Source of the DNA: Allolobophora icterica
Lineage: Eukaryota > Annelida > Clitellata > Crassiclitellata > Lumbricidae
Assembly (NCBI GenBank): GCA_963556255.1
Contig: OY744609.1
Span: 4,011,410 to 4,075,409, forward strand
Reading direction: 5' to 3'
DNA: 64,000 nucleotides
Part shown: piece after piece, positions 30,650 through 41,743 of the stretch
Position numbering within the stretch: the first letter of the stretch is position 1
How the letters are laid out: each line of letters starts with the position of its first letter
The notes under the pieces: generated by a model
Told to the model about the DNA's origin: nothing
Database searches by the model: none
What the model saw: only the letters and a program-made list of their open reading frames with translations
Translations under genes and position numbers: made by a program

Positions 30650-31633
30650 CACCGTGTCTCAAAATAAACTGTGCAAAATTGTTTCTGTCAGAACTTCGTC
30701 AAATTTCCACCAATTTTAATAATTTTTGGTAGGTAGATGGCAAAATGGCTGAAATTTTATGCTATACATAAATTTTTCACCTCACCTGACTCATGTCATC
30801 GCACTACCTTGTTAAACACAGATGTGCCAATTTCTTATATAACGCTTAAATCTTATTACATGCAACAAACTATCTGACGACTTAATTAGCACGCAGTAAA
30901 GTAAAATATGGTTTACTTAGCAGGGTTTTTAATTGTTATGACAGATCTGCTTAAAAGTGTTAGAATTGGTGCTCGAAATGTGCCCCGCTTACACGGACAC
31001 AAGCGCTTAGATGGCAACGCCACTGACTGATAGCAGCATCAACGATCGACTGGTCAAAGCGCGCCCAATCGTCGATCAGACGCACTTTGAGTTCGTCGAC
31101 GTTGGCTATCCTGGAGCGGTAAACCTTTTCCTGCAGCACACTCCATGTGCTATAGTCGACTGGGTTAAGATCCGGTGATTTCGGCGGCCACAGTGTTGGA
31201 GGTATGAAGTCGGGCGTTTCTCGCTCAAGGAAAGAGACAGTGTCGCGTGCTCGATGCGCCGGTTCGCCATCCTGTTGAAAGACAAAAAACTCGCCCTGGG
31301 ATATCCGGCGTATGTCTGGCAGTAGCTTCTGGGCAAGAAGGTTGTCGCGATAGTAGGCCCCATTCATATTGACACCTGTCTCGATGAAATGGATTTCAGT
31401 GCAGCCAAGTTTCGAGACGTTAATTGTTAAAATTTAAGCGTTATATAAGAAATTGGTACATCTGTGTTTAACAAGGTAGTGCGGTGACATGAGTCAGGTG
31501 AGGTGGAAAATTTATGTATAGCATAAAATTTCATCCATTTTTCCATCTACCTCCCAAATTTTTTTTAAATTGATGGAAATTTGACGAAGTTCTGACAGAA
31601 ACAATTTTGAACAGTTTATTTTGAGACACGGTG
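30650..31633 (-). mobile_element. Tc1/mariner element, internally deleted, with ~208-bp TIRs
   Basis: The ends CACCGTGTCTCAAAATAAAC and its complement are flanked by TA (30648-30649 and 31634-31635). The inverted repeats extend over about 208 bp (30650-30857 versus 31427-31633) with a few mismatches. Only the C-terminal part of a transposase lies between them. At 984 bp it is a deletion derivative. Confidence 0.9.
30960..31420 (-). pseudogene. Tc1/mariner transposase C-terminal part (DD37D-like)
   Basis: The minus-strand frame is open from the TIR edge: LGCTEIHFIETGVNMNG, then YYRDNLLAQKLLPDI, FVFQQDGEPAHRA, PPKSPDLNPVDYSTW, ending at 30960. QQD is the second catalytic Asp and NPVD the third acidic residue; 37 residues lie between them, giving DD37D as in the maT group, rather than DD34D or DD34E. 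The DNA-binding domain and the first catalytic Asp are missing, so it is inactive. Confidence 0.82.
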
Positions 31634-31635
31634 TA

Positions 31636-32757
31636 TATCGCGAGCAGTATCATCAGTGGTTTAATGACATCTTGTTGGTGCCAGAAGAGTTGACGTCGAC
31701 CCGTGTTTCCGTTAATATGAATTATCCAAAAAATGTAAGGAGTTCGCTAAGGGCTCGTCTCGAACAGATATTTTGAGATGAGCCTCGTTACAAAATTTGA
31801 CGTTATAACGTTACAGTGTTGCGATTAGTTTCATCGAGTCGTGAAGAACATAATTTATTGTTGTTTGTTAGGAAGATTTACGCTCACTAGTTTACGTTTC
31901 GCCAATGCTGTGTAATAATGGATAATTATTATCACCGTCGCCTTCTTCCTTTATCCATGTTTACGGAGTGGAAATACATTAAGTGGGCAGAGGCGAAGTT
32001 TCTCAGTATATTTGGAACCAACAGCTTAACAATACCTTATTGTATTGTTTTTAATTACGCACGATAGATCAACGATTTAGGTACTTTCAATTGTCAAACG
32101 GAATCGTAGGCCCAGTGGCCCACAAGGGCCATCGACGTCGAACTTACTCAACCCAAAAGCTATTAAGAAAATACTCCACTAAACAGGCGCTCTAGAATGA
32201 ACTATATATAGTATTGAATAATGATTTTAAAGGTGTCTAAACTGAATTTGAAGTAATTGGTAAGATCGAAGTGTCTAACGACATGTTACGGCTGTATGAG
32301 AATTATTTGAGAATGTTTGGTTAGTTGCTTTTTAACGACGCTGTTTAACAACGAAGATGATTAGCATATCGCCCCCTCCTTTATCCAGACTTGGGACTGA
32401 CATCACAAGAAAATTCTCACACATCTAGTATTTGATCACATTCAGTCGATAACTATTTCAAAAAGTGACATAAAGTCAACCAACGACCACGTACAGTTCT
32501 TGCTTAGTCACAAGGTATAGTCATACATGACGCTACGTTCAGGTTGCATTTAGACACCTTTAAATATGCTTTGTCTCGAACTATATAAAACTGCATTTCG
32601 GTTAACCGTAAGTCCTGTGACCATCCTGTTATCTCATAAAGCATTAGGTCGACGTGAACGGCTTCTGAAGCCACCAGATGTCGTTAAATAACGGGAAATT
32701 GCCACTTCCCTTTTCAAGAATAGAGGAGGGCGATGGTAATTTGTCACGACAGCGTCC
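31636..32757 (+). repeat. Background modules; no gene seen
   Basis: Contains a direct module B core (~32230, after TATATA), a module A copy (~32310-32410) and an inverted module B/A pair at 32550-32750 ('tagacacctttaaatatgc', then 'ccaccagatgtcgttaaata'). ORFs are short and without motifs. Confidence 0.55.
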
Positions 32758-33093
32758 TTAAACAACTATCCATCGCAACCAAATGTTTGATTGGATGCAG
32801 ACAGAAAGCGGGAGCCAATGGAGTTTTTCAGCCATAAAGGTGGTGATATGAGAGAATCGAGGAAGACGGGCAATTGATCTAGCAGCGGCATTGAGTACAG
32901 ACTGAGTAGGAGCAAGGCGGACCCTGGGAAGACCGATGAGGAGGGAATTGCAGTAGACAAGTTGGGAGCAGACAAATGCATGGACAATTGAAGTGCAAAT
33001 CGAAGATGAGGCTGAGCGACGGATAGCCTTAAGCCCCGATCTACAGTGCATCCTCGACTGTCTATTTATTATTCTTATGTGTAGCGTTGTCAT
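32758..33093 (-). pseudogene. LINE (CR1/L2-like) thumb fragment
   Basis: The minus-strand peptide includes IVHAFVCSQLVYCNSLLIGL, then SVLNAAARSIARLPRFSHIT and LHWLPL. This is the 'hAFv.SrlDYCNsLl.Gl ... qNAAARl ... HitP.l..LHWLPv' signature of CR1/L2 ORF2 proteins just downstream of the RT palm; the usual D-Y-C is V-Y-C here. Both ends are truncated. The same family may also have produced 53152-54405 (RT) and 38325-38850 (C-terminus). Confidence 0.8.
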
Positions 33094-33226
33094 TAAATTT
33101 TAACATATTAGGCCGCAGACGACAATTAAGGTTATATAATACAGTGTCTTTGGTTTACTCCAGCTTCTTTCTCTGTATTTTAATAAGTTTTTTTATTGCT
33201 ATTAATGATGATTGTGATGTGTGGCT

Positions 33227-35483
33227 TAGGGTGGTCCACAGACACATGGTAAAAAATAAAGTTCAAGCTAGAAACCAGGCCACCCTCTCAGTTTTTTACA
33301 CCTATCAATAGTATTATTGAGACAAAATTTCAGCTTCCTATTCCAACTGGAAGACGATGCTCACGGACTATGTTACTTAGTCATATTCCGATAAATAAAC
33401 ATTAATTGTAGATATGAGTGTGTTGAGCATACAAATGCATTTTATTTCAAGACAGATCAAATATTACTGTAATTTGACAACATATGTAATACAAGAACAG
33501 TTAGACAGATGGAACTGTAAAATTTCATCAGGTTTAATGAATTGGAAATATTCAAAAATGTCAAAAACATCGTCCAGTCCATGAATATCGAATGTCGATT
33601 GTTCTTGTTTTATAATTTCAACACCCGTGACAGTATTTGACTCTAGAAACTGCAAGGCTTTGCAAGCACTGCGTCAACAGCAGTCTTCTTTCTTGTGTGA
33701 GTGAGAACAGCTTTCATATTTGCCTCGACCACTTGAAGAAGAAACAGCTTTTCTTCTTCATCATTGGTGATGAGTCAGTAGAATTCCTCGAACAACTTCA
33801 CACTCTCTCAGCCGTGTCGTTCACCACTCTCAACTGCTGAATTATCTATCTGCCTTGCTTATAATCCTCATTCTCGATCCATTTCTGTGGTTGAAGTGTA
33901 ACACAAAAACTACTCATCTTCAGGTGTGACAGTACTATCAGTGCTCAGCGGGTTGTAAAATCACCCAAAACCCCTCTTTCAGTACCTTAGCATCACTTTT
34001 CACCTTCTTTCACCAGGCTTGCAGGTATTCTGTAGACAATCTTCACTTATCTCTTACAGGAAGTTGGTCTTGCAGTCATTCTGTCGACAATCTTCACTTT
34101 ATCTGTTACAGGAAGTTGGTCTGAGAACAGTGCCAGACCTACAGCCTCGTCTGAAAGGTACCACAAGTGGTTTTTTAGGACCGTCCCGGCAGCAACACTA
34201 ACGTCACAGTCAATAGACTCATATTGTCCTAGACCAATCCAAAGTGATAGATCTTGTTCTTGAGCTTCAGCAGCAAGTGGGGCCTTTGTCCATGCATGCC
34301 TTTGCGTAAAACAGGGCACCAAACTTCAAAAATCAATGAATCTGATCGCGAAAAAGTTAGATTTTGATTGCATACAGTAACTTGGCCATCCAATGTGCAT
34401 GGTGAATTGGCACGGGGCTCTCCAGTGAATGACTGAAGACTGACTTCCAAGGACAACCACTGTCAGCTCAATGAGCTCTTGGTAGTTGTCTCTGATCTCT
34501 GAATTTCTTTCAACAAACCCTTGAGAAAACTGACGCTGTTTCATGGGGGCTGCAGTGCCGGATATGACTTCCAGTCCTCGGAAGTTGACACGTGTCACAC
34601 CTTCCCAGCAGCTTTAAATCTCTTGAAGATTGGGATTTATGGAGAACAGGTGGACTGCAGCACAAGGTGAATACTTTGGCTAAAATCAATTCCATTACAT
34701 GATGACGGCAGGCCAACCACAAGAGCTCTCAGCTGATTTGTCTTCCAGCATTACACACAATCCGTTAAAATGCCCAGTGTTGACATACATTGTATCAAAG
34801 CTCAAGGCTTGAACCTTGTCAACTGTGAGTTTTCACAACTTCAGAAGAATATGAACGACCATGAATTCATTGCATCCTGTCCCAAAGGCTAATTTGGGCA
34901 CAAAGCGGAGCTTATTCACACCATCACCTGAAACCAGCACTGGGAGGCGGTCGACATTTCCTGCTCCAAAGATCTTAGGCAGGGTTTACTCAACCCAGTG
35001 TAGTACCAGTGGCTAATCTGGTACAAATTCAGATCTTACAGCTTCAGCATGCTCTATCCTGGCTTTCTTACGCACTCTGTTACGCGAAAGTGGCAGGGCA
35101 GAAGGACCATAGCCAAGCGCTGCAGCAATTGTAATGTAAAAATTCACTTCTGAAACATGTCAGCCCAAAACACAGGAAGTAGGCACTGTGACCTTCAACA
35201 AGAGCTGTACACTTTTTTGTTTCAAGTACCAGTAAGTAAGTAAGTCTGATAACACAACAGAAACTATTTCAAGCTCATCTCCATGATAAATGTTGACCAA
35301 GTTATAAGGCATCGAGATTTACAGCAAATACTACTATATGGTAAGATTTATTTGTCATTGAGCACAATCTTCCAGTTGGAATAAGAAGCTGAAATTTTGT
35401 CTCAATAATACTATTGACAGGTGTAAAAAACTGAGAGGGTGGCCTGGTCTCTAGCTCAAACTTTATTTTTGTGGACCACCCTA
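33227..35483 (-). mobile_element. hAT-like DNA transposon, 2257 bp, degenerate
   Basis: Long terminal inverted repeats of over 100 bp begin TAGGGTGGTCCAC and end GTGGACCACCCTA. The perfect 8-bp duplication GTGTGGCT is at 33219-33226 and 35484-35491. The TIR fits the hAT 5'-YARNG pattern although it starts TA rather than CA. The interior has remnants of a transposase-like protein on the minus strand with many breaks. Confidence 0.85.
34047..34745 (-). pseudogene. Degenerate transposase-like gene inside the 2.26-kb hAT-like element
   Basis: In three minus-strand frames, in order: WLACRHHVMELILAKVF (about 34720-34665), NYQELIELTVVVLG (about 34490-34445), and HLWYLSDEAVGLALFSDQL (about 34170-34110). 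I recall the same ordered blocks (LACRHH, DY.EL.EL...LG, HLWYLSEELV.L.LF) from repetitive proteins of unknown function in cnidarians and arthropods, which I take to be transposases, but I cannot name the family. No catalytic triad can be assigned and several frameshifts are required. Confidence 0.5.
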
Positions 35484-35491
35484 GTGTGGCT

Positions 35492-36561
35492 CGTATCGGA
35501 GATTAAACGAAAATTTGGCTCTAATAGCATTCTGAATTCATGATTTAAAGGTGTCTCATCAACGCATAGCATTATTTGCTATATCGACGGGTGTTAACGA
35601 GATCTAACGAAGTCCATGGGTCCTGACACAAACCGTCTGCTACTAAAATTGATGTAAAAAGCTTATCAAATTTCACGAATAGTATCACCACAGGTTTAAG
35701 ACTTTAACGACGAGCTGCATTGGTTTCCCAGTCGCTTTTAGTACACTCTCGTAATTAAAGTGTTAACATATATGTATTCGCTTATCATTATACATCATCG
35801 GAGTATGATACAATACGAACTGTGAGAAGTCTTCAACAATAATTTCTGTCCAGCTGAACGGCCTTTGATGCCATAAGATGTCTTTAAACTCTGGAGCCCC
35901 GGCGCATTAATAAGAACTCTCTCTATCTTGGTCCCGTTAACTGGGAAGGTATTAAATGGGTGTATATATAAACTGTTGGAGGGTGTATACGACTGGTTAG
36001 AGCGCTCGGCCTGTAACGCGGAGGCAACTACTGTGTAGGCAGCTTAAGCAAGACCTTCACTCACAGTTGCTCAGCGCTATGTAAATGTAAATGTAAATGT
36101 AAATCTCCGAAATTTCGCAGCGCCACACAAAAGCCACGTCAGGGAGACCAGCTTATTCACCGGCGCTATATCAAATCAAGTCCGCAATAGCCAAGTCCGC
36201 TATAGATGTTTTATCGTATGATCGTGTGCACTTCTGAACTTTGGAAAGAGGGAAATATCAAATACAGTTTTATATTATTGTATTTAAGGACGGTGTCGTG
36301 GTTATTACATCCATTCGTTAGGTATAGGTAGTTTCTGCTTTACAACGCCATGCCTTAACGGAGACAACTATCTCCAGCATAATAGTTATTTAATTCCGGT
36401 TTTAAACTGTCACCACTTTTGGTGTGGGATATTCGGAAACAGATACTCGTTAATTGTCATTGTTATTTGGGTTTGCTCTCCACCCCTACCTTGGTGATGA
36501 ACATTCATCGTGTAGCAATGCTACACACGTTTTAAGAGTTTATTGTTTAGGTGTTTATCCT
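35492..36561 (+). repeat. Background modules and a tRNA-SINE fragment
   Basis: Contains a module B core at ~35545, the 'ctactaaaatt' block at ~35640, and at 35985-36105 a SINE piece ('gactggttagagcgctcggc', 'cttcactcacagttgctcag') ending in four GTAAAT units, followed by an inverted LINE tail (36105-36165). Much of 35700-36360 is repeated at 5060-6480, so the two regions share a larger duplicated ancestor. Confidence 0.6.
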
Positions 36562-36969
36562 CAGGGCTGTAGTCGAGGGTATACGCGGGTATACAGCGTA
36601 TACTGACCTCTAGAGAAATTTTAGAGCGTATACTCAGGGCTCTAGACGAGGGTAGGGCCTATACGCGGGTATACAGCGTATACTTACCTCTGTAGAGACC
36701 GTATAGCCACTGAGCAATGAAATTTTGAGAAAAAAGAGAGGTTTTGAAAGGTTTTGGGGCGAATGACTAAAAAAAGGTCATCAACTTTTTCAGAGACGAA
36801 ATCGTAAAAAGTCAGAAAATTTTAAGAGGATTGGTAAAAAGTCTGAAATTTTTCTTAGACGAATTCCTAAAAAAAGGTCTTCACGTTTTTTTACGGTCAC
36901 ACCAGCCCTTGTGACGCCGTTGCTCACCGGTAGCGTATACTCACCTCATATTTTACCACTACAGCCCTG
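36562..36969. mobile_element. hAT-like MITE, 408 bp, family 'CAGGGCTGTAGT'
   Basis: Ends CAGGGCTGTAGTCG and CACTACAGCCCTG; flanks TTTATCCT (36554-36561) and TTTATCTT (36970-36977), 8 bp with one mismatch. It is homologous, in opposite orientation, to 5427-5797, with matching 'gtatac' palindromes. Confidence 0.87.
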
Positions 36970-36977
36970 TTTATCTT

Positions 36978-37233
36978 CCTTGTTGGTCGCTGTGCTTCTT
37001 TTTTCTAGTTATTAGTCTTCGCTCTTCTTTCTGGTTATCCTGTTGAATTGTTTTCTTCTGTCGTCGTTTTCCAGTTAATGGGGTGGGGGTAAGGTAAGGT
37101 GTAGTGAGGTTAGGTTAGGTGGGATGAGAGCGAGGTAATGGTGAGGTGAGGAGATGGCGTGATGGAGAAGAGGGGAAAGTGGTCAGATATTTTAAGCATT
37201 TGATTGTGATAACGACGTCACTCGCTTTCCCAC
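36978..37233 (+). repeat. LINE-associated repeat, left part, interrupted by a hAT element
   Basis: 'ggtgaggtgaggagatgg...ttttaagcatttgattg.gataacgacg' continues after the hAT insertion at 38317. The same continuous sequence, uninterrupted, is at 47665-47830. Confidence 0.65.
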
Positions 37234-38316
37234 CAGTGATATTTTACTTCTAAAAATAATTCCTAATTCAGTTCTAACTCAGTTCTGACCTCTTGAATTT
37301 TACTTCTAATTCTAATTTTACTTCTCAAATAATTTTACTTCTAATTCCTATTTTAGTTCTCAAATAAGTTTACTTCTAATTTTACTTTTCCAAATAATTA
37401 TTAATTTCCGTGCTGCAAAAGTACATATGCAACGCTTGCAGAGAGAAGCACACCAAACTTGTCTCGAGAATGAAAAATCTGTTTGAAGTAAAACAAGGGG
37501 TGAAGCTTTAGTCTTACAATGCTGGTAATTTGAATTTTGAGTCGTGTGGTTATCATTAATACGAAACGAAGAATTATCTAGTATCAGCGAAATCGGGTAG
37601 GCCCTAGGCCTACTGTGTGGACAACCATATCCAAAACGATATGCAGTCGCTGATGGAATCCATTCGAGTCAGTCGGCAAGATCTAATGCTCTTAGGCTAT
37701 GCCAGCGTGTTACCATTCATCTATCCCCTTCCAAGACTTATATTGCTTGTATTTCTCCAGCTAGTGCTGTTCCACAAATTCCATAATTTTCCCCGTCTAG
37801 TACTTGGCATGTAGATCTGCCTGCACATGTAGTTTCGTCGAAATGATAAACCCAAAATTCGGCTATCTCGCTTCCTTCCGGTCAACATTCTCGATAAACT
37901 CGTAATTTTACAATTTAACGATCAAACCCGAAATAAAATGGCGTATGAAACTGAGGAGGTTGGTACGCAATTAAGTGGGGACAATTGTTAGACAACGAAG
38001 ACCAAAGATAATAGAAATGGTATGCGCAGCGTCTTCATCTCAACCGAAGTTTTCCAATGGATTTTGTTTGGAGCGCGTGCAATTTTACCGGTACTCGCCT
38101 TCGTCTCAACTTGAGCGCCACAAGAAGTAAAATGATTTTACTTCTGAAAATAATTCCTAATTTCGTTCATAATTTTAGTTCGGCAAATAATTCCTAATTC
38201 AATTCTTAATTTCGTTCTTTCTGCTGAAATAATTCCTACTTTTACTTCTAGTTTTCGTTAACGAAATCATTTATTTTTACTTCTAATTTTAGTTTTCGTT
38301 AACGAAAATATCACTG
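37234..38316. mobile_element. hAT-like MITE, 1083 bp, family 'CAGTGATATTTT', copy 1
   Basis: TIR CAGTGATATTTT / AAAATATCACTG; perfect 8-bp duplication TTTCCCAC (37226-37233, 38317-38324). Subterminal arrays of 'acttctaatttta' and 'aattcctaattt' line both ends, and GTTAACGAAA lies near the right end. The interior has no transposase; a 65-codon frame (37617-37814) lacks motifs. An equally long, near-identical inverted copy is at 41744-42826. Confidence 0.93.
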
Positions 38317-38324
38317 TTTCCCAC

Positions 38325-38850
38325 TATCTTCACCATCCAGGCAACCCGCTCCACCCGATCATCGTCCTATCTCAGTCTTTCTCGACCCCAGTCACTACTC
38401 ACCTCAAGTTCTCCAACCGAGCCATATCCAAGCACCACGCCTCTGGAACGATTCCCCCCCCCCAAATTCTGCAGATCATTGGTTCCTCCATCAGCATTGC
38501 AACCCGTCCTCGATCCTCCTCCTCCTCCTCCTCCTCATGTTCCTCAATATATCACTTCTCGGGTTTTCCACTCAAAACTCAAGTTCGTCTGTTCAAGTAC
38601 TCCTACCCTGACTCATATGATCCTCTGCCATCCAATTCTCGCCCTAAACGACACCCGCATTAACAGCTGCGCTGCCTTCTCTCTTGATCTGGCCCCTGGA
38701 AACCGGACTCGGACCTCTTTTGGACTACTCTTTGGAAAACCCATCTGATTTGACGTAGCGCTCGTGAATAGGCTGGTGCCCTGCTCTTGGCCTTCGAGTG
38801 GCGCTTTAGAAGTATGGAGATTACGATTACGATTATTTTGTGTCGCGAGG
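38325..38850 (+). pseudogene. LINE (CR1/L2-like) C-terminal fragment and 3' end
   Basis: Same family as 6500-7075: 'ccatccaggcaacccgctcc', the serine-rich stretch, RVFHSKLK, then the 3' region 'gcgctcgtgaataggctggtgccctg' and the tail gattacgattacgatt (38820-38840). Frames are broken by indels. It continues the sequence at 36978-37233 across the hAT insertion. Confidence 0.65.
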
Positions 38851-38860
38851 TTCGGCTGTT

Positions 38861-39318
38861 TCACATTGGTGGTGGACAGGCTGATTGGGTGGAGGTGTGT
38901 ACTCACCATGTTAATCTCCGTTTTGGATATTTTCAGTATTTGATTAGGTTGGTTAGTCGCAAGGACGCTGTGTTGAGACAAGGATAATTATCGTCTTCCT
39001 CCTCCGTAAGCGAAAGGGAAGTGGCGATTCCATTATTTAACGACATCTGGTGGCTTCAGAAGCCGTTTACGTTGATCTACCGCTGTCGAATAGAGTCTAA
39101 TGTTAACCGAAAACGAGAATTATATAGAGTCAGGAAAGGTATATTTAAAGGTGTCTAAACAGAGCCTGACCGTAGTGCTATGTATCACCATACCTTGTGG
39201 CTACCACAGAACAGTTACTGTACGTGGTCCCTGGTTGACCTTGTGTGCCACTTTTTGAAATATTTAGAGACTGATTGCGATTAATTACTACTAGATCTGT
39301 GAAAATGGAAGCTTCTAA
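38861..39318 (+). repeat. Background modules A and B
   Basis: Module A remnant at 38940-39000, module B core at ~39147 preceded by TTATATAGAG. Closely parallels 46490-46620 and 47190-47480. No gene is seen. Confidence 0.55.
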
Positions 39319-39618
39319 CAGGGGCGCCGGCAGCGTGACGCACTGGACGCACGTGCGTCCACCCACCAAATCAAATCCACACAAGGAATAAGCATCGCAT
39401 CGATATTTCTGACAATTTCACTGTGTAATTTTGGTTTACCATACAGTACGTATAAATACTATCATATGATATCATAATTATGCATGTGTTATACTGTACT
39501 TTATGAATCACTCTGAGTCATTTCAGTGTATGACTACGAGTGGCGGCAAAGGACTGGCGTGGATGGGAGGAGACGGGTGGGGTGTGCGTCCAATTTTTTA
39601 AGCCTGGCGGAGCCCCTG
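39319..39618. mobile_element. hAT-like MITE, 300 bp, without matching target duplication
   Basis: Ends CAGGGGCGCCGGCAG and CTGGCGGAGCCCCTG are imperfect inverted repeats. The flanks GCTTCTAA and TTACGATA do not match, and the surrounding modules differ on the two sides, so a deletion or recombination has probably removed one original flank. Confidence 0.6.
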
Positions 39619-40985
39619 TTACGATATGGTCCTTTCCATCGACCCTTTAGTACCTCTTCACCACCTAAAATTTGGTCCTAAGCTAACCTTGCGGTTGGAT
39701 GTATAGTTTCTACTTGACGTCACCCTCCTTTTGTATCCGGACTTTAGCTTAGCACCACCCGAAAACGGTAGTGACGTTATTACGCAATAAGCGCCAAAAC
39801 CATTTATGGCAGAATTTTAAATGTATGCCTTAATAGTAATTTGGTTATAACGTTAAAACGCTTGCAGTTGAATCAAAATGTTAACAATTAAGCGGTTTTA
39901 TATTTACATGCAACTTAATTGCCACCAGGAGGCCGTTGACGTCGACCCATAGTTTATTTAGGATATGTTATTGATTGCACTAACGATTGAATGCGAATTG
40001 TCTTATAATTATATCGCTTGAAGTAGACGCATTTTAAAGGTGTCTAATTGGAGCTTTGTTATTTCATTTAGTACTACTTAGTGCTAACGACATATTACGG
40101 CTGCCAGAGGTCGTCGACTTTATCTTACCCGAATCTCGCAACGGTAGCCCCACAGTAAGTTACCATATGATGACGATGTTTCGTAACGAAGATAGCTGCC
40201 ATCGCCCTCCTCCTTTACCATGGAGTTGGAATGGCACCACCGGAAAACGCCAGTTGTAGTGTTAACCTTATGAATCTCAAAGTTCTGAATCAAAGGCCGA
40301 TGACGTCGACTGGAAAAAAGCTTTACAGTCTTCACAGCTTTCAGAATGATGCAGATTTTATAGGCCTGTTGCACAACCATACGTTTGGGGAGGAAGGATA
40401 GAGAAGTTGTAACACTCATGGCCAGGAGAGCATAAGGTACACGGATCGACTCCCGTAACCCCCTTTAGGGCGGCGCCTTGCATGGCTGCCAAACTGTGTG
40501 TTTAATTAAGATATTGATTGTACTTTCATGTTTCAATGTAATCTTACTGCGTCTGTCGGTTTGAAATAATAAAGAATATAATTATTATTTTATGTTTGAT
40601 AGCGTTTTCTGTAACAACGCCGTCATAACGAAGATAACTGACGTCATCACCGTTTAGGGCTTTAGGCTTGCCTACAATATTGGATTGGATCCAACAGCTT
40701 AACGACGAACTCGGGCACTGTTCGTATTCTGGTAGTGCCAGTCCCAAGCCTTGAGACAGTAGGAGAGCGACGCTAATCACCTTTGTTATAACAGCATCGA
40801 TTAACAGCAAATAACCAAGATTTACGACACATTGTGATTTCGATAGTAAACAATTTGTAAAACGGCGTTCACCTTCGCCAAGTAAATGAACTGGATATTT
40901 ATATATTTATTTAGGTCTATTTATTTTAACGACGCCTCTGTTACAAGGACGACGAGCGTTGGTGAGCGAGAATATAGAACCTAGA
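39619..40985 (+). repeat. Composite background unit, copy 4
   Basis: 'tccatcgaccctttagtacc', 'tacttgacgtcaccc', 'acttaattgccaccagg', then a module B core at ~40033 repeat the 11390-12240 order. An inverted module A with stem arms CGACGCT / AGCATCG is at about 40773-40797. No gene is seen. Confidence 0.6.
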
Positions 40986-40989
40986 GCTA

Positions 40990-41275
40990 ATAATGTTCTG
41001 AGAGTTATTAATTAGGCCTATACGGTGTGTGTACAATGTTTGTTTCAAAGTTGGTGTCAGATTTCTACAAGGTCTTCGGTATGGCTATAAGATGTTTGTT
41101 TATAATACCTAGGCAGTTCGGGCGTGTAAATATTGTCCGAATGCTGTAGATCAATTTTTGGCGGCAACATTCATCTAGGAGTCTTTTCTGCAGGGTGGCT
41201 TTTTTCTCAGAGATTTAAATCTAGGGCTAGCACGGTCCGCACTCGGCGACCTTAACAGGCGTGGCGCCTATTGAT
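40990..41275 (+). repeat. ~280-bp dispersed repeat, copy 1
   Basis: Contains 'atgttctgagag', 'tttgtttcaaagtt', 'gtcagatttctaca', 'attgtccgaatgc.gtagatc', 'ggagtcttttctgca' and 'ctagcacggtccgca'. The same series is at 49907-50160. Ends and class are unknown. Confidence 0.7.
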
Positions 41276-41743
41276 CACGATTACTAAGTTAATGTCTACT
41301 ATGATTGTGGTTCTGAGGACGAAGATGATGACGAAGATGATGATGACGACAACGAAGATGAATAACATGATCCTATAGGTTCTTTTCGGTGATTATCAAT
41401 CGCGTAATGTAGCGGATAAACTGAGTTCCATCGGTCGAGAAAAGGTCCATACTAACCAACTGACAGCGTGTTACAGGTGTTTAATTGAAATTTTGCTGGT
41501 TGGTTAATTACTCTTTAACGACACTGTGTCATAACAAAGATGATTAGCGTCGCAATCCTTCTTTCTCCAGGCTTGGGACTGGCACAACCACAGGTCGGGT
41601 AGTGGCGGAATCAAATACATTTTTACTACTGCGTCTTTTTATATAATATGCAGTTGAAAGCGTGTTGGAGGTGTCTAATTGAGACGGTTTCATTCCGTGC
41701 GTTTCAAGACAAGCCTTCCGTAGTAGACAAGACCGGTGACATC
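41276..41743 (+). repeat. Trinucleotide-rich stretch and module A
   Basis: GAC/GAT/GAA-rich tract at 41318-41363, then module A at 41500-41610. A related GAC/GAA tract is at 50845-50885. Confidence 0.5.

Noticed and set aside
39319..39618. Complete hAT insertion with target duplication
   Set aside because: The TIRs are present but the 8-bp flanks do not match; kept only as a probable element that lost one flank.
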